DNA of 64,000 nt from CAITNM01 sp021298215 (GTDB lineage: Bacteria > Pseudomonadota > Alphaproteobacteria > Paracaedibacterales > CAITNM01). Below, piece by piece: positions 61,644 through 64,000 of the stretch. Under the pieces are notes generated by a model. That model ran no database searches. It worked only from the letters and a program-made list of their open reading frames with translations, and was not told where the DNA came from. Numbering within the stretch: the stretch's first letter is position 1; the number at the start of each line of letters is the position of its first letter. Made by a program: the position numbers and the translations under genes. Location: positions 62,001-126,000 of the forward strand of contig JBKCOJ010000010.1 in the NCBI GenBank assembly GCA_046309815.1, in the 5' to 3' direction.

Positions 61644-62855
61644 TTATCGAACCGCCTTATTTTGGAAAATCTTATGAAAAACTGCAAGCATTAAAAGTGC
61701 GATTAAGCTTATGATGCCGCTTATGATAAAAGTAGCAAATTGATTATATATATGGGCGGCAGCTCCCCCAATAGTGCCTGCGATAATAAGAGCTACTGCA
61801 CTAATGAGATAGAAAAAGCCTATACCCGTTCCCCGCAAATCTTCAGGTACATAGTCGGCAATAAGACTTAAAAACATGCTTTGACTCATGCCAATTTGAA
61901 TGCCCCAAATCCCTACACCAATTAGCATTGTGGTAAGGTTAGGCGCAAATCCTAAGAAAAGATCTGCGATCATTAATAAAAGAAAGCTTAAACCTAAGAA
62001 GCCGTGGCGCCCAAAACGATCTGACAGATACCCAACAGGATAAGAGCATAAAGTGTTTGTTCCATTGTACAAAATCATAACCCCATGGGAAAAATTTTGG
62101 TCTAAATGAAAGGTGTCGGTTGCGTGCAATATGAGAACTGACTCACCCACGCGAGCGCTCATAAAAACAAGTACTATCAGCATTAAAAACCAATAAGATT
62201 TTCCTAAACGTTTTAAATTGCTGAAGTGAATGGGATGGCGCGCAGGTTTTTTTTGTTTCTGCTTTTTAGCTTCTTTAGGGTCTTTAACAAAAAATAGTAC
62301 CAATAAAAACCCTAAGAAAGCAGGGATACTAGCAATGGCAAAAACAGTTTGAAAATCTTTATTGGTTGCGGTCATGCACCAAATACCAAGGAATCCCCCA
62401 ATAAAAGAGCCCGCAACGGCTAAACTCTGCCTAAGGCCAAAACACGCACCTTTTAGGTCATCAGGCGCTAGATCACTTACTAAAGCATCGCGAGGAGTTG
62501 CATGGATACCGTTTCCTAATCGATCAAGAATACGAGCTGTAAGAACTGCGCCGAGATTTGAAAACAGTGCAAAGATGGGGCGAGCAATCACCGATAAAGC
62601 AATCCCCCAAACAATAAGGAATTTCCTTCGTTGCAAGTAATCACTTATAACACCAGAGAATAGCTTCATTAAATAAGCTATTGCTTCAAAAAATCCTTCA
62701 AGCACTAGTAAAATGCCTGTAGCAACGCCCAAAATTTGCTTTACGTAGATCGCAGCGATTCCAAAAATCATGACAGTGGATATGTTGAGGAGCATGCTTG
62801 CCAACCCAATAGCCCAAATAGACGCTGGGATTTTGCTTTTAAAGTTTTTTAGCAT
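61644..62855 (-). CDS. MFS transporter F
   Basis: A 403-residue permease with 12 membrane segments (GVISDYLQRRKFLIV, LDRLGNGIHATPRDALVSDLAP), resembling drug- or sugar-type MFS proteins. I prefer ATG 62855; a TTG at 62885 is in frame, and neither has a convincing ribosome-binding site. Divergent from rmuC. Confidence 0.85.
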   Translation of the reverse strand: MLKNFKSKIPASIWAIGLASMLLNISTVMIFGIAAIYVKQILGVATGILLVLEGFFEAIAYLMKLFSGVISDYLQRRKFLIVWGIALSVIARPIFALFSNLGAVLTARILDRLGNGIHATPRDALVSDLAPDDLKGACFGLRQSLAVAGSFIGGFLGIWCMTATNKDFQTVFAIASIPAFLGFLLVLFFVKDPKEAKKQKQKKPARHPIHFSNLKRLGKSYWFLMLIVLVFMSARVGESVLILHATDTFHLDQNFSHGVMILYNGTNTLCSYPVGYLSDRFGRHGFLGLSFLLLMIADLFLGFAPNLTTMLIGVGIWGIQIGMSQSMFLSLIADYVPEDLRGTGIGFFYLISAVALIIAGTIGGAAAHIYNQFATFIISGIISLIALLMLAVFHKIFQNKAVR

Positions 62856-62997
62856 ACCTAGGACAACAGCCCAAAAGAACCACAAGGGACAAACATATCA
62901 AAATTGCTGAGGGTGTGCAATCAAAGGTTGCAAAATCAAGAGACACAGTGTTAATTAATATTGATGGGTAGTTTTTCTACATTAATTATAATGAGTT

Positions 62998-64000
62998 ATG
63001 AATTCAGATATTTTATTTTGGACTTTTATTTCATCCATAGTAATTTTGCTAAGTATATGCGTCTACTTGTTACGCCGTAAGCAGACACTGCTTATCGAAA
63101 ACATCCAACTAAAAAGCCAACTCCAAACGGATCAGCAAATTCAACAAATGTGGCAGCAACAAATCGAGCGGCTTACACAGCAGGCACTGATTACTCAGTC
63201 GAATCAGTTTTTAAATCTCGCGAAGTCTCAATTTGATGGGGTTTTAGAAAAAGCAAATCTAACATTTGAACAACGTCAAGAACAGTTTAAACATTTATTA
63301 GAGCCTATTTCAAAATCGTTAGAGCAAGTGAATACGCAAGTACACTCAGTGGAAAAGCAGCGTATCGAGGCGTTTGCGGATTTAAAACGTCAATTAACCG
63401 ATATGGTTATATCGCAAAAAGATTTGCGCCAAGAAACAGCCACACTTGTAAAAGCTTTACGGACACCCCATGCAAGAGGACAATGGGGGGAAATGCAACT
63501 CAAGCGGGTTATTGAAATGGCAGGTATGATTGATCACGTTGATTTTCATGAACAAGTCTCCACAGGTGAAGGAAAAATACGGCCTGATATGGTGGTACGC
63601 TTACCTGCGGGCAAAACAATCGTGATTGATGCAAAAACCCCTTTAGCTGCTTATTTAGATGCTTTAGAAACACAAGATGATTTAATAAAAGCGCAAAAGC
63701 TACAAGATCATGCGCGTCATGTACGGAACCATATTCGCCAGCTTTCCCAAAAGAGCTACTTCGAACAATTTGATCAAAGTCCTGAATTTGTGGTGCTCTT
63801 TATTCCCAATGAAGCAATGTTTAGCGCAGCACTTCAGGCAGATCCAGGCCTTATCGAAGCAGGCGTTAATGAAAAAGTTTTGATGGCAACACCCACCACC
63901 TTAATTGCTCTCTTAAGAGCAGTAGCATACGGTTGGCGCCAAGAAAATATTGCCGAAAATGCGAAAGCTATTTCTTCATTAGGACAAGAACTTTATAAGC
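62998..64000 (+). CDS. rmuC: RmuC family DNA recombination protein (partial, runs off the window)
   Basis: Starts at ATG 62998 and stays open to the end of the window (334 residues visible). One N-terminal membrane helix, then a long coiled coil (to ~residue 150), then the RmuC nuclease-like domain: RGQWGEMQLKRVIEMAG, RPDMVVRLPAGKTIVIDAKTPLAAY. RmuC limits inversions in repeats. The C-terminus is outside this window. Confidence 0.9.
   Translation, partial: MNSDILFWTFISSIVILLSICVYLLRRKQTLLIENIQLKSQLQTDQQIQQMWQQQIERLTQQALITQSNQFLNLAKSQFDGVLEKANLTFEQRQEQFKHLLEPISKSLEQVNTQVHSVEKQRIEAFADLKRQLTDMVISQKDLRQETATLVKALRTPHARGQWGEMQLKRVIEMAGMIDHVDFHEQVSTGEGKIRPDMVVRLPAGKTIVIDAKTPLAAYLDALETQDDLIKAQKLQDHARHVRNHIRQLSQKSYFEQFDQSPEFVVLFIPNEAMFSAALQADPGLIEAGVNEKVLMATPTTLIALLRAVAYGWRQENIAENAKAISSLGQELYK

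Overview
This is a gene-dense, AT-rich chromosomal segment of an alphaproteobacterium, probably a host-associated or intracellular one of the Holosporales/Paracaedibacter type. The case for Alphaproteobacteria rests on a one-operon ISC iron-sulfur system with two tandem cysteine desulfurases, a Cox11/CtaG gene, an AddAB-type (not RecBCD-type) helicase pair, the order divergent deacetylase then rppH, DUF1289, and a phasin. The case for an intracellular life style is inference: six MFS permeases (four resembling ProP), several Sec-exported proteins of eukaryotic-like or effector-like type, shortened or decaying genes, and very few transcription factors. The genus cannot be fixed from the sequence alone.

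Layout. 0-9.4 kb: exported RAP-domain protein, aromatic amino acid permease, exported unknown, cinA-like/rppH/deacetylase with tRNA-His, sixA, dprA, smpB and an exported DXD glycosyltransferase. 9.5-16.4 kb: a tight nine-gene minus-strand operon, iscR - cysteine desulfurase - iscS - iscU - iscA - hscB - hscA - fdx - methyltransferase, preceded by a near-consensus IscR operator. 16.4-24.9 kb: alpha/beta hydrolase, a long disordered acidic/Ser-Gly protein, ftsK, aroK (no aroB beside it), a CorC/CNNM protein, tmk, DUF1289 and an A24-peptidase-like protein.

24.9-28.7 kb is a quorum-sensing island. It has a LuxI-type acyl-homoserine-lactone synthase, two lux-box-like dyads (CTG-N10-CAG), an exported unknown, two LuxR autoinducer-binding proteins with no DNA-binding domain, and one complete LuxR. 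The two boxes end 57 and 56 nt before the start codons of the genes behind them. A fourth HTH-less LuxR-like domain lies at 42 kb between two MFS permeases.

28.7-39.6 kb: ftsA with grxC, lpd, an exported acidic protein with basic clusters, acsA, ctaG, two small putative regulators, dapB, rpe, a second rpe-like gene that has acquired a signal peptide, and a frameshifted 2OG-Fe(II) oxygenase gene. 39.6-48.4 kb: a 2.9 kb segment bounded by a 27 bp exact direct repeat (S24-type repressor, MFS, LuxR-like solo), then MFS, phasin, a UPF0114 - bolA - ompR - envZ-type overlapping operon, and a decayed exported gene. 48.5-64 kb: Lon-like protease, FKBP isomerase, tRNA-Lys, MFS, an exported protein-kinase-like protein, and the operon MFS - MFS - addB - MFS - addA, in which both Add subunits look nuclease-deficient. 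The window ends inside rmuC.

I saw no rRNA, CRISPR array, transposase or prophage structural gene. The most promising leads are the quorum-sensing island, the exported kinase-like protein, the exported ribulose-phosphate epimerase paralogue and the degenerate AddAB pair.
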